Assembly: GCA_910574455.1 (NCBI GenBank)
Contig: CAJSYZ010000012.1
Coordinates: 2,163,317-2,227,316 of the forward strand
Direction: 5' to 3'
Source: Trichaptum fuscoviolaceum
Lineage: Eukaryota > Basidiomycota > Agaricomycetes > Hymenochaetales > Trichaptaceae
Length of the DNA: 64,000 nt
Shown here: one piece after another, positions 11,265 to 21,700 of the stretch
Numbering within the stretch: position 1 is the first letter of the stretch
Layout of the letters: the number at the start of each line of letters is the position of its first letter
Translations under genes and position numbers: made by a program
The notes under the pieces: generated by a model
The model's input: only the letters and a program-made list of their open reading frames with translations
Told to the model about the DNA's origin: nothing
Databases searched by the model: none

Positions 11265-12129
11265 ATGTCTATGTCAGATCGTGACAGTGTTCGCGCGGGC
11301 TCTTATTATGACAGGGCAACACAAACATCCCCTCGAAGATGTTCCTTTGGCTATCCCTTGGACACGAGCACTAGAGATACTTCTTCGACAAACAACAATT
11401 GGCCCCCTTCTCCACCTTGGACTCGTCTTCCTCGCGTAGATCCCTTCCGTGATTTGTCCCCGTTGAACGACCCTGGCCCACCCGACACCTCTCCGAGTGA
11501 CGTCGACAAATCAGGTGAGTTGTCTCTAATCAATCTACACTGCTAGTTTACTTACTTATCTATCCAAAGATGTGGACTGTATGATCATTAAACAGGAGAG
11601 TGATGATCTCCTTGCATTTGTGGGTGAATGGGGCCATGTCGTCAATGATCATGATCGGCATAAAGACTCAGATGAATGTGCATGGGACGGAAGGTGAGGA
11701 ATCACATCGCAACTTGCATTCCATTTCCTGACGAAGATATAAAGTGATCTGTCGAGTCTATCATCACTAACGTCTTCGGATGACGATGGCGATGGCGAAC
11801 ACATGGAAAATGGGACGGTGGACTTCATCGAATGCGAACTAAAGAAAGGGCCCAATGCATGTGGTTTCATGCTCCCAGAAAACTTACAAGAAATAACGAA
11901 ACACATGAAAGAGCACCATTTGGCTGGACAGCCGTTCACAACATGTCCTTTTTACCTCAATGGCAAGAGATGCATGAAAAAGGCAACCGACTTCCGAACG
12001 CTTTCGCGACACTTGTTCTTCGTGCATTTTGGGAAGCTGAACTCGCGAAAGTACGTATGCCACTGCGGGAAAGAGTATTCGAGGCCGGACGCTCTCAAGC
12101 GTCATCGTACTGATACACACGGACTCTGA
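11265..12129 (+). CDS. Cys/His zinc-finger protein, family A, copy A1
   Basis: Three exons (11265-11514, 11570-11693, 11745-12129) encode about 252 residues. The N-terminal part has the family motif RRCSFGYPL and a Trp/Pro-rich WPPSPPW segment, followed by an acidic, Ser/Asp-rich linker. The C-terminal 110 residues hold three Cys/His units: FIECELK...ACGF...H...H; CPFYLNGKRC...LSRHLFFVH; and CHCGKEYSRPDALKRHRTDTH. The last resembles a classical C2H2 finger but with one residue between the first two cysteines. The likely role is nucleic-acid binding in the nucleus, inferred only from the fingers. A1 is clearly diverged from A2 and A3, which are closer to each other. A 5'-UTR intron ends at the ATG. 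I do not recognise the family by name. Confidence 0.75.
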
Positions 12130-13244
12130 ACTGGCTGACATAAGAGAGGGAAACGACGGGCGAAGTCCAGTATAGGGTGCAAGGTGAACGTACTTCATCT
12201 TAGTGGCTCACAGTTTCCCTTCAGGACGACATCAAGCGCTAACGCACTTTCATCCTGTATCACTTCACCATCATCATCTCAGAGACCACAGAAACATTAA
12301 GATTGGGGTTTATGACTTTCTTCGGTTCTCTTTGCTCAAGCAATCTCACTCATACGCCATACACCTGTTTCTCTAACATTTGTATGTTCTGCAATATAAC
12401 CGTTTTGTGTGTGTATGCTGGTTTGGCGCTGTGGCTCAATGAAGTGGGTCCGGACGGGTAACGCCTTGTGTTGCTCGATGATATCAGACTGACTAGATTC
12501 CTTGACGAAGGAACATACCATTGATAGTCACGGTAGCGAGCGCCTCTTTTATGTCTGTTACCACAACCACAACAACGACAACAAACCTGGCCAGCCTCAT
12601 CGAACTCTCGCGGCTGATATGTCTGCTAGTGTCTGTAATTGACTGTGCGTTAATTCAAGACGGGCTTGTAACCATGCGAAAAATAACCAGTGATTCTTGG
12701 GCCCCTAAAAAGAACTCTTCATGTCTCATTCAAACAGTTTATGTATGTATGTATATCCTCCATTGACAGACGCGGTGGTATAAAATGCTTCGTACTGTAG
12801 ACAAAAATACTTGGACCAAGAAAATATACTGTATGACTCGGAGATTCAGGTCTGGCCGGGACTCAAGACCGCGAAGCTTTTCATACTAGAACGCGACGGA
12901 CGGGATGAGCATCTACATATCACCATTGCTGTAGTCAGATGTCCGACATATTTCACACCATGCGCAAGTAGCACGCGCTAGGGACCGACAGCGATAACAT
13001 CCATGAACTAAGAAGTATCACAAACTACATCACCTCAGGTGATTAAAACACTTGAGGATCCTGAAATCACAGGCCTAATACTATCAACTGCAAGGAAATG
13101 AAAACATATATGAACGGAAAGCATAAAAATGCGTAAGCAAAATAATGGGCATAGCATATGAGAATAAAGAGGAGATAGAACAACAGATAATAAGGATATC
13201 ATAAATGCGATTCTTGATCTGAAGTATTAGATGTCAGAACCCGA
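12130..13244. other. Intergenic; contains the outer edge of inverted-repeat arm 1
   Basis: From about 12.9 kb rightwards the sequence matches, in reverse complement, the region just after the B1' gene (38.23-38.56 kb) and also the region next to B3 (about 45.76-46.04 kb). No gene is seen. Confidence 0.5.
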
Positions 13245-14352
13245 TCAACCGCGTCTCCTTTTGTTTGAGCGTCTGAGCCCCTTCTTGGCTTCGCGCTTCA
13301 CCTTCTCTGCCAGCTTCTTTTCCGCTCTGCACCTCTTTTTGTCCAACCTCTCCAAGCACTTCTTCTGATGTCGATTTCTCCCGTACTCTCCTCGTAATAT
13401 GTAGCCGCAATGCTTACACGGGAACGGTAACTCGGGAAAGTGCTTGCCATGTATGTGCCCCGCGAACTTCTGGAGGGTCGTCTTCACTGTGCCGGGTACT
13501 TTGCCACCCCTCCTTCCGTTGGCGGCTGCGGCACGCTGTTGCTCTGAGCAGAGAGGGCACCGTATCCAGCTCATGGGCAGCTCACCGGCGTCCCTGTGTA
13601 TTTTCAAGTGCTCTCGAATGAGCCTCTCGTTGTGCACAAGTGTATGTGTACAGGGTTTGCCATTCCTCGCGAACGGGCACGCGTGAGTGAAAGTACTCTT
13701 TACGTCCAACGAGTTGTCTGTCTCCGCCGTGTCTTCGTCGTCAGACAGCTCATCTGGCTCCGGAGACAGCTCGGCGCGGAGCGAGGAGGGGCCTGCCACG
13801 GGAGGAAGAGCGTTACTCTCCTCATACCGCATGTCGCACGCATGGTCCTTTCCGAAAGGCTCCAGAGTGGGAGAAGGTGTCTGGGGTTGCGAGTGGCTAG
13901 GCTGTGACCACTCAGACGACGCAGTTGAGGATGTATCCGACCATATTAGTCTAGGAGAAACATATTTTCTACAAAGAAGACGCGGCGTGTTAGTATGGGT
14001 GACATGGAAGACGACTAGAAGACGCACGGGCTATCTTCCAAAATCCTACGCTCCTGCATCCAACGTATGCTCTCAAGATAGCGCCTGAAGCCTGAACTGG
14101 CGTCAACAGCATCCAGATTCTCATCCAGAGTCGGATCGATGCCAGGGTAGGCTTCGTTTCCTATCAAATAGTTGTTGACTTGTTGGTGTAAGGCATCAGC
14201 GTCCGGCCTAGACATCTCATTCAGTATACTGTCTCAATCGAATGGCAGGTCAACACCCACGCTTCGGCCCAAGGCCCCCTCATGTCTGGAGGTCGTTCCA
14301 ATGCTCGCATTTCAGCGGCTAGTTTGTCTAGGTCGTTCTGAATGTAGGGCAT
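13245..14352 (-). CDS. Cys/His zinc-finger protein, family B, copy B1
   Basis: Three exons on the minus strand: 14352-14261, 14207-14028 and 13968-13245, giving about 331 residues. The short first exon carries the family motif LDKLAAE. The middle is acidic and Ser/Pro-rich with LPPVAGPS. The zinc-finger part begins with CPFARNGKPCTHTLVH followed by RLIREHLKIH, then a CPLC pair, then HIHGKHF. It ends with a C2HC unit, CKHCGYILRGEYGRNRHQKKC. The C-terminus is a long Lys/Arg-rich tail (about the last 45 residues) that could act as a nuclear localisation or nucleic-acid-binding region. The gene is intact, whereas its inverted partner B1' (37102-38224) carries a nonsense codon. Nuclear regulatory function is inferred only. 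Confidence 0.75.
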
Positions 14353-14445
14353 TGTTGTATTGCTGTAGGTTTTGTAGAAAGGTGTCAAAATTCTAGTGAG
14401 AAGTAGAAAGTAGAAAGTGGGGAAGAGATGTCGGCGGACGCGAGG

Positions 14446-14507
14446 ATTTATATGAGCATCCCAGGCCACATTATCCAGCGCGTCTTGTGCGAGCAGCGTT
14501 GCACGTG
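14446..14507 (-). promoter_or_regulatory. Promoter module of B1 (E-box plus TATA)
   Basis: On the minus strand an E-box CACGTG (14502-14507) within TTCTGTCACGTGCAACGCTG is followed by TATAAAT (14446-14452), 94 bp before the ATG. The same pair precedes B2, B2', B1' and B4; at B3 the E-box is altered. Confidence 0.6.
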
Positions 14508-16152
14508 ACAGAATAATAGAGGTGGATGCTTGTGGTTTTGCAGACAATGAAAGCGGCCACCGTCCAGAGCGTGGTTTGATAGTACCGAGGGTCGTCGGCA
14601 ACCAGCACCAAAGCTCCCTGGAAGAAAATTTCATCGGCTAATACGATGTTCGGGCTGTGCAAGGCGAAGATTCAGTGTTGAAGATAGCTGGCGGAGTCCA
14701 AGGACAATGGGATTGTCTAGACGAGGGCTGTTGATGTCCGAAACGGGGAGGGGGTGTGCGGCGGGAGGACGGCGTGGATGACTTGGCCACCCGGTGACTG
14801 TATCGGGCCTCGAGGCAAGACTTCCAGCAGTCAGTATCATTTGACACCCCATCTCTTTCAATGTAGAACGTCGCAGAACACCATAGATGTCCGCGGGTTT
14901 GAGTAAACCAAGAGAGAGACTGGAGAGTCGCTTGCGGGGATTGACGATTAAAGGTCAGATTGAGATATACAAAGAAATGTGGAAGTGCGTAAGCAGTCAA
15001 CTTCCGAGGTGGGTGCAAGTGTATTGACCTTCCAGTCTATGCGATTAGCATGAGTGAGCGTCAGCGAAAGAAACGCTCGTAAGAGAAGAAACGTACCGTA
15101 CATCAGCCATGATTGTCGGAGCGTTAGGAATGGGATTCATCATTCTTTATTTCACTCTGCATCTAAGGCTCCCATGTTTGTACCTTCCAAAGACGCAGAA
15201 GAAAGTCGACATAATTGAAAGATACTGTTAAGCCCGACATTTACTCTGTTTTGCTCATGCACAGAGCGGGATCATACACAGTCTTATCGAGTAGCTCGTA
15301 ACCAGTCTTACTTAGCCGTCTAGTTTTCGTAGAGCCTATGCATTCGGTTTTCTGGACTGAATGTGAAGCAATAGTACAGCGATGTGGCTGTCTGTTTGTG
15401 ATCCGTGCAGGTGACTATCAGCGAAATAGACGCTCGTAACTGGAGAGAACTCACAGCGCTTCAGCCCATGATTCATCTGTGCATTTGTATATTTTTTACT
15501 CAGTAGCCAGGATCGAGACGCTCATCTCTTCGTAAACAAGTGAGGAGACAATCTGAGACACTGATGGACATGTTTTTATCTCTCTTGTCAGATAGGGGTA
15601 TAGTGCTCTACAGATATCGCATATTCTGCATTACATGTCGCATTGATAGCTGCCAGTATTTTAGACCCACCGAGTTTCATGACAGAGTGAAAGCGATATT
15701 TCAAAAGCAGGAAGATAAAAGGTAAAGATCCTGAAGGAAAAAAACGACGACGCGTACGCCGGTTCCGAACTCCAGTGCGCACGGGCCATGGCGGGCGCCC
15801 CGATTTGGAATCGGCGGGGCCGTCATGTTTATATCCGTCTTTACCGAATCCGTGCACTTTTTCATTCGTCTCGGAGCCCCGACAGCAGTAATGTCCGTAA
15901 ACTACTTATATATTGCAAGGAAGTGCTACAAACTATACGTACAAACGAGAAAAGCTAGCATTTCCCTCACGAAGTCGATACATCTGAGGGTCCTGAAGCC
16001 ACACAACAAAGGCTATCTACTGTAAGGAAAGGAAAACATATATGATGGAAAGCATATAGGCATAAAAAGAAGAGAAGACTGAACAATAAAGAAGAAAGCT
16101 AGCATAATTGCCGATACTTGTCCTGAAATATCAACTGTCCTTGATCGACGAA
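14508..16152. other. Spacer between B1 and B2
   Basis: The spacer is shared, mirrored, with 35.34-36.95 kb and 47.42-48.97 kb. Minus-strand frames are conserved between copies. One contains FYIERDGVSNDTDCWKSCLE (14638-15018); the other is a 63-codon frame starting MHSPNIV (14471-14662), also present at 36792-36983. An ATGGCTGATGCACGG block opens a possible short spliced gene (near 15.1 kb), but its frame runs into stops. No gene is called. Confidence 0.45.
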
Positions 16153-17290
16153 TTAGACCCCTTGCTCACCCGCAATCCCACTGCTCTGTTTGTTTTTTCC
16201 GCATGTCTCCTCGTGACGAAGTAGTGAGTCCCTTCTCGACAAATGGTCGCCGCAGTACCTACACACAAACGGGCATACCGGGCCACCAAAGTGGATGTAG
16301 AAGAAGTGCCGCACAAAACTCTGAAGGGACGACTCCTTCTCTGCACCTCTCTTCTTCTTTTGCCTTCTTCCTCGGGCTTTCGCGTGTTCAGGGAACAACG
16401 CGCAGAGGAGACAGGGCTTTACATTCTTCGGCAGCTCCCCGGAATTCTTGTGCTCCTTCAAGTGTGTTTTGATAGAATGTTCGTCGCGGACCAAGAATTC
16501 CTTGCAGCGTTTCCCTTTCTTCTTGAAGGGACATCGGTACGTCGTAGAACTCGGAACCCCCGAACCTGGAACGCCTGCTGTGCCTTCGTTGTCCGGCCCA
16601 CCCATATCAGCAGGCTGTTCTGGCTCTGAACGGTGCTCGGCGGGGATTGTGGAGGGGCCTGCCATGGGCGGAAGAACAGGTGCAGGTGGAGGAGTCGGTG
16701 TCACAGGAGACGAGTTACTTTCGTTGGATGATAACTCTCCAGTCGATACTAGCCCAGGAGTCGGAGGGTAGAGTCCATGGTCATCCTGGTCCGTTACTCT
16801 CCTACAAAGCTCACGCGTTAGTGTGTGTTATACGGAATACGACTATCAGACGCACCGCCAGAAGGGATCATACTGCACATGGCTTTGCATTCCTCCATCC
16901 GCTGCTGCTGCTAGCACCGAAGCAGCGATCTCAGAGTCCCCGCTTTGGTCTAACCCGTCGTCACCGGGTACAAATGGATGCTGATATCTATCCACTCGAT
17001 ATACTGTCGAAGGGGGGTATAACTCATCGTCGTCGAAATAAACGAGTGGCCTGGGTATCCCGCTCAGAATATTGTATCAATCAAAGGCAAGACTAGAACT
17101 CACGCGTCGTAAGGGACTCCAGGCCCCATATCGGCATCGGTTGAAAGAGATGGCACCGTCCCAAACCTGCTGCATGTTGTGTCAGAAGCATCGAGACCGC
17201 GCTCAAAGACGCGTCTTACCTGCTCTCCATGGTCCACGCACGTCTCTCTTCGGCGGCCAGCGCATCCAGGTTGTCGAGGTAGCTCGACAT
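16153..17290 (-). CDS. Cys/His zinc-finger protein, family B, copy B2
   Basis: Four exons on the minus strand: 17290-17220, 17169-17104, 17050-16856 and 16801-16153, giving about 326 residues. Exon 1 encodes MSSYLDNLDALAAEERRAWT. Exon 2 gives FGTVPSL...MGPGVPYDA, and exon 3 an acidic/aromatic segment with YPPSTVY. Exon 4 begins RRVTDQDDHGLYPPTPG, then has PVLPPMAGPS, then the fingers: CPFKKKGKRCKEFLVRDEH, CLLCALFPEHAK, HFFYIHF and a C2HC unit CRYCGDHLSRRDSLLRHEETC. All splice sites and frames match B2' (34205-35339). The N-terminal exons of the two copies are nearly identical while the finger region differs at many positions. Function is unknown beyond probable nucleic-acid or zinc binding. 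Confidence 0.78.
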
Positions 17291-17394
17291 TGTTGCAGAG
17301 AGTGCAGAGAGTGAAGTAGGTTCCGTAGAACGGTGCGAAGAAAAACGTGAAGTGAAAGGTAGAAAGTGGTAAAGAGCTGTCGGAGGGCATGGGG

Positions 17395-17461
17395 ATTTAT
17401 ACGTGCATCCCTGGTCCGTATATCCAGCGCGTCTCTGGTTCTACGAACAGCGTCTCACGTG
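17395..17461 (-). promoter_or_regulatory. Promoter module of B2 (E-box plus TATA)
   Basis: CACGTG (17456-17461) and, on the minus strand, TATAAAT (17395-17401), 105 bp upstream of the ATG at 17290. Between them lies the conserved AGACGCGCTGGATA block also seen in B1, B1' and B2'. Confidence 0.6.
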
Positions 17462-20400
17462 CCAGAATAATAGGGATGAATTTGTGGTTCCGCAGACAAA
17501 GAAAGTGACCACCTCGCTTATACACTCCGCGCCAATGTGGAAGACAGTCCCAAAGCGCGCGAACACGTTTTAATGTGTGGACAGTTGTTTGAAAGGCGCA
17601 AGGCAGAGATCTAGTGCTCGGCATGGTGTGGTTTGCAGCCACTGTCGTGGTTATTAGTCAGGGTGTATAGATGGTGAGGGGGCTGGGGCGGGGGTGGATG
17701 ATTTGTCTACCAGATGCGTGTATTGTTGTACAAGTCAGGACATGTGAGTAGACCAGTCATGCACTTATAGGAGCCTAGCTCATTGGGGGTGAAGTTCTGC
17801 CCCAGACCGCAGTAGTTCATTGTGTAGTTAAGAGCCACGAGAGAGCTTGCGGGTCACCAGTATCTGCAAGGAAATACATAGAACTTTTTCCCGAGGCCCG
17901 AAGCGATTCTTTATCAATCCTGTAGATCTTCGCGACGAGATTGAGGAGTAGAGATTATTCAGCGAGTTTCTAGGTCTCGCTATGGAAGCGATTTGACAGT
18001 CGTCTGAATATCGGAGAAGGAATGCCCAGCGACAGAGGGAATCAAGAGACACATTTGAGAGTAGTTGGTGACATTGATTTTCGGTTTCCTTGTCGTATAA
18101 AGAATATCGTTTTTGGAAAGAGATCTGCACTTGGAGTTTAGGAGCAATATATAGCAGTTAACTTGTCAAATTGATAATCTGATTTTTATCCATATTGTAT
18201 ATAATCAGCAAAGCAGAAACGTGTACTTAGGGGGGATAACTTACTAAAGATATTAAACTCGTTGCATGTCGGTGCAATTGAATATACTGTTGGTCATTCA
18301 GCCGTCACAGATACATCTTATAAATTTAGCAGAAAAAGATACTCTGCACCGCAGGAGAAGAGTTAACGGGGAGTGTGCAGATTGTTTTTCCCTCACGTCG
18401 CCGATAAAGTTGCAGAGCCTGTGTGCTCTTCAAGTTGTCGTCACCAACCGAAAATTCAAGACGCTTTGTTGAACAGTTTGTAGCCAGGTTCCAGAGCTTT
18501 GTCTCAAAGTAAGAATACTTTCCTATAGAGCGGGAAGAGCACGAGGGGTGTTCGAGGAGGTGGAAATGGGCTGGGGGTAAATAGAGTCTAATCTCACGAC
18601 TTCGATCACTGGCAAGGGCCCGGGCCCGGGAGCGCACGGATCAGCCGCGCTGAGGTACTTAAGACCGAGTCCGGGCTAATCCGAGTTCTTCCTTCCTTTT
18701 TCTGCTCCTTTCCGCTGTCTTTCATCTTCGAAAAAGAAAGATGCTTTCCATCGATCCAGCTCAGATTCCCCTGCTCGCGTCTACTGTACCCGGGACAGTA
18801 CTTGGGCGCAACCGGCCGAGTTAGATGCAAAAACGATCCCGATATCTTCGAAGAGACTTGAACTCAGAGAGACACACAGGAGAAAGCTACTGTAGGCGAT
18901 GGAAAAGGTCAGATAGATATATGTGTGTGTATGTGAGAACTTTGACATTCAGTACATTCCATCCTCTGATCCGAACCAAGGCGCTCTTTATCTGAGTCGT
19001 TTGCCGATTTTTTCCTCCTGTGACTTGTCTCGCTTTTTCTTCAATGCAGTTTCCGTAGCAGGCGTTGCTTGCCGGGACAGCCCAGCGGCCAAGCTTGAGA
19101 TCACCCCCTCTACCTCTCATGCTCTCACTGCAACCATGACTGTCGTCCGGCCGGGTCAGTCGAGTTGCAGAAACTCCGAGGTCGACCGAAGCGGCCGGCC
19201 GAAATGACACGGAAAAGCATACATGAACTTGAGCGATGTACATACATACATATGTATAATAGTGGGTCCTTTCGGTTTAGCGAACATCGGCACACCATAT
19301 AGTACATATGTATGTGTGACTATGCATTATATGTACTAAACTTCCAGTACATCCTCTGATCCGATCCAAGGCCCATCCACATACAGTACTCATCCACCCC
19401 CAAATTTTGTACATACCACATCCCCACCTAATCCGCCCACGATCTGTCGAAGTCCAAATGGCACTGGCAGTTTGCAGACGTCAACTCAAGCCAGTTTGTG
19501 ACATCCATGATCGATATCCATCAACACGCGAAAGTCGATCATAGTCTCGATACCAGATTCCTACGACGTACACATACGGCGTGTCGTGCGATACTCTTAT
19601 GATACTCTGTACTGTCTATCAATATATGTATCTCTGACACATCAGTCATCAACCCCGAAGCGCGCAGTTCTCTAAAAAAGCCTACCACTCTCACTCACGA
19701 TCAAAACTGTCAACAAGTTGAGAGAGCCGGTCTTCTTGACATGAGAAGTCGAGGACCGAACGCGAACGCGAACGCACTGGCACGCGTATGCTAGATGTAC
19801 TGTAGATGTATCAGCCGGACGTACCAGTGATGGCCGAGCGCGACGTACTGTTGCGATACATATCGGCGAATGGGTATAATTGTATGAGTAGACTTTGATA
19901 TTGAGTTCAAGTTCTGACCCTCGCATCAATCCTGCTAAGCGAGCGAGTACATGCATCAAGAAGCCCGCCGGACCCGCCGACAACAGAAGACAATTCCTTC
20001 GATTGATGCAGCATCACTTCTCATCCCCCAAAGTGCATCGTAACGGAAGATCTACTCGCCGTCCGATCGTACGCATCGACAAAAGGGGCTCGGACAAGGC
20101 AAAGGAGAACACATTCGAACGACTTGAACTGAATCAATCGATTATATTACTTCTTACTTCTTAAGTTATATCGCTAGAATGCCCAATTACTACAATCTAT
20201 CGCCTACTCTATTAATAATAATATAGTGTGAGGGAGTACGTGTCGAGGAATGCAATAAGATAAAGTGGTTACAGATAAAGAGGAAAGGGAAGACCGAGTC
20301 CGTGATGGTATGAGTCAAGGACACGATAATGTACAGAGAGACAGAGAGGAAACCAGATACTGAGCGAGGATGTTGAAGAATGAAATATCGCTTGAATAAT

Positions 20401-20593
20401 ATGAAACAATTGAAAAAAGGAGATATGAACGGTCGTAAATGCCACTGGTAGCGTCGTTATGTGCATGAGACGATGGGTCTGATGATAGGCAGAGAAGATG
20501 GGATGGAGGATGAATGGGAAGAGGTAGACGGCGCGGAAAGGGAGAGTGAAGCAGAAGCAGAGACATACGCGACAAAACTCGTACGACACACGT
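17462..20593. other. Upstream flank of B2 and unique spacer
   Basis: 17.46-18.65 kb is mirrored at 32.84-34.03 kb. It includes an 81-codon minus frame (17397-17642) with an equally open counterpart at 33853-34098 (both start MAANHTMP), and a frame with GKYSYFETKLW (18326-18637) matched by KCSYFERKLW at 32843-33130. Between about 18.65 and 20.6 kb the DNA is not duplicated in the window, apart from a short internal repeat (CATCCTCTGATCCGA at about 18960 and 19350). No gene is called. Confidence 0.45.
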
Positions 20594-21700
20594 TCACTTG
20601 CGCGTACGCAGTGCCCTCAACTGCTTCATGACGTCCACATAGTGTTCCGCACTCCACTCTTCATCCTCCTCGTCCTTCTGGTTTTTCTTCGCACCCTTCG
20701 GAACCGGGCCCAAGGTCCACTCCGCCGGGGCCTCCCAGCGATGACTGCTCTTCGCCGACGGCAGTTGCACAGCGATCGGGTGCCCGACCGACATGCTGCG
20801 CCGCCTCCGCTGACGGACTTCTTTTGTAGACGCTTCGACAGGGCTGCGGACGGCATCCAGACTCGAAGCCCGCAGCTGTGCAGTCTCCGTGCTGTCCACC
20901 GGCCTGGACGGTGGCGGTAGCGGCGTAGGCGCGCGGCGCGGCTCAACAGCTGGGATAACTGGAACATCGTCCTTATCCGCCTTATGCATCGCGAAAACCA
21001 GCTCCGGGGGCACGTTCTCCCCCAGCTGCTGCATGACCTTCGCCATCTTCTTGCGGCGCATCTCCGGCATCGCGTTCGCGCGGAATCGGAACGACGGCGT
21101 CAGGGGGGTCGGGGTCGCAATTGACGACGCCCCAGAGCTGCTCCTGTGTCGAAGGGGTGTCACATTCGCCGACGAAGCGGAGAGCGGTGTGCGTGGTGCC
21201 TGAGTCTTGGACGGGGACGCGAGTTTAGACGGAGGCAAGCGAGGGTCGCTAGCGGCAACGGGCACTGTGTTGACTTGCAGAATAAGCGGCGGTGGCGTAC
21301 CCGCTCGGCGAGTACGGCGAGAAGAGAAGCCCTTCGTCTCGCGGAGGGAGGTGGCCGAGTCCACCGAGTTTATCGACAGTTGCGACGCGAGCGACGTGGT
21401 CGAGAAGTTCGAGCCCAGGGGAATGTTGAACAAAGAACCGTGACGACGCGATTGCTTGTACATCACAGACTTTTGCAGCGAAGGCGAAGGCGAGTTTGAA
21501 CGAGAGCCTGGGTAGGACTTGGGCCCGATGGGGAGAAGCTCGCGGAGGTCGCAGGTCTCTGTCGGCTCTAGGAGCATGGGCGTGGTGCCCAGCACTTTGC
21601 CCAGCTTGCGGGTCGAGCGAATGAGACGGGCACGCTGAAAGGAGTCGAGTGTGTTGAACGTCGGCGGCGGGTGAACAGTCGTGAAAGTTGTAGTCGACAT
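20594..21700 (-). CDS. Basidiomycete conserved hypothetical protein, Ser/Pro-rich
   Basis: This uninterrupted 368-codon frame is rich in Ser, Pro, Thr and Arg and is probably largely disordered. The most conserved-looking part is RKKMAKVMQQLGENVPPELV (about residues 215-234). I recall a similar short block, RxKxAKLxxxLGENVPPELV, recurring in fungal proteins of unknown function. A second charged region near the C-terminus reads EEWSAEHYVDVMKQLRALR. No catalytic motif, signal peptide or membrane segment is visible. It sits alone between inverted-repeat arm 1 and module A copy 2 and is not duplicated. Function unknown; a cytoplasmic or nuclear regulatory protein is possible. Confidence 0.75.
   Translation of the reverse strand: MSTTTFTTVHPPPTFNTLDSFQRARLIRSTRKLGKVLGTTPMLLEPTETCDLRELLPIGPKSYPGSRSNSPSPSLQKSVMYKQSRRHGSLFNIPLGSNFSTTSLASQLSINSVDSATSLRETKGFSSRRTRRAGTPPPLILQVNTVPVAASDPRLPPSKLASPSKTQAPRTPLSASSANVTPLRHRSSSGASSIATPTPLTPSFRFRANAMPEMRRKKMAKVMQQLGENVPPELVFAMHKADKDDVPVIPAVEPRRAPTPLPPPSRPVDSTETAQLRASSLDAVRSPVEASTKEVRQRRRRSMSVGHPIAVQLPSAKSSHRWEAPAEWTLGPVPKGAKKNQKDEEDEEWSAEHYVDVMKQLRALRTRK

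Larger units (their letters stand above)
12900..18650 (-). repeat. Large inverted repeat, arm 1 (module B, copy 1)
   Basis: Gene by gene, this interval is the reverse complement of 32.84-38.56 kb. The ends of B1/B1' (13245 and 38224), starts of B2/B2' (17290 and 34205) and upstream segments (about 18.3-18.65 and 32.9-33.2 kb) keep a nearly constant coordinate sum near 51.48 kb, so order, spacing and orientation are all mirrored. The outer boundaries are approximate. The arms have diverged by substitutions and small indels, so this is old DNA rather than an assembly fold-back. Confidence 0.8.

Noticed and set aside
14221..14634. Longer start for B1 (and B1') reading MKF(S/F)SRELWCWLPTT in frame with the first exon
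   Set aside because: This extension runs through the TATA box and E-box, and the equivalent frame ends at a stop before the start codon in B3 and B4. It is promoter DNA that happens to be open.
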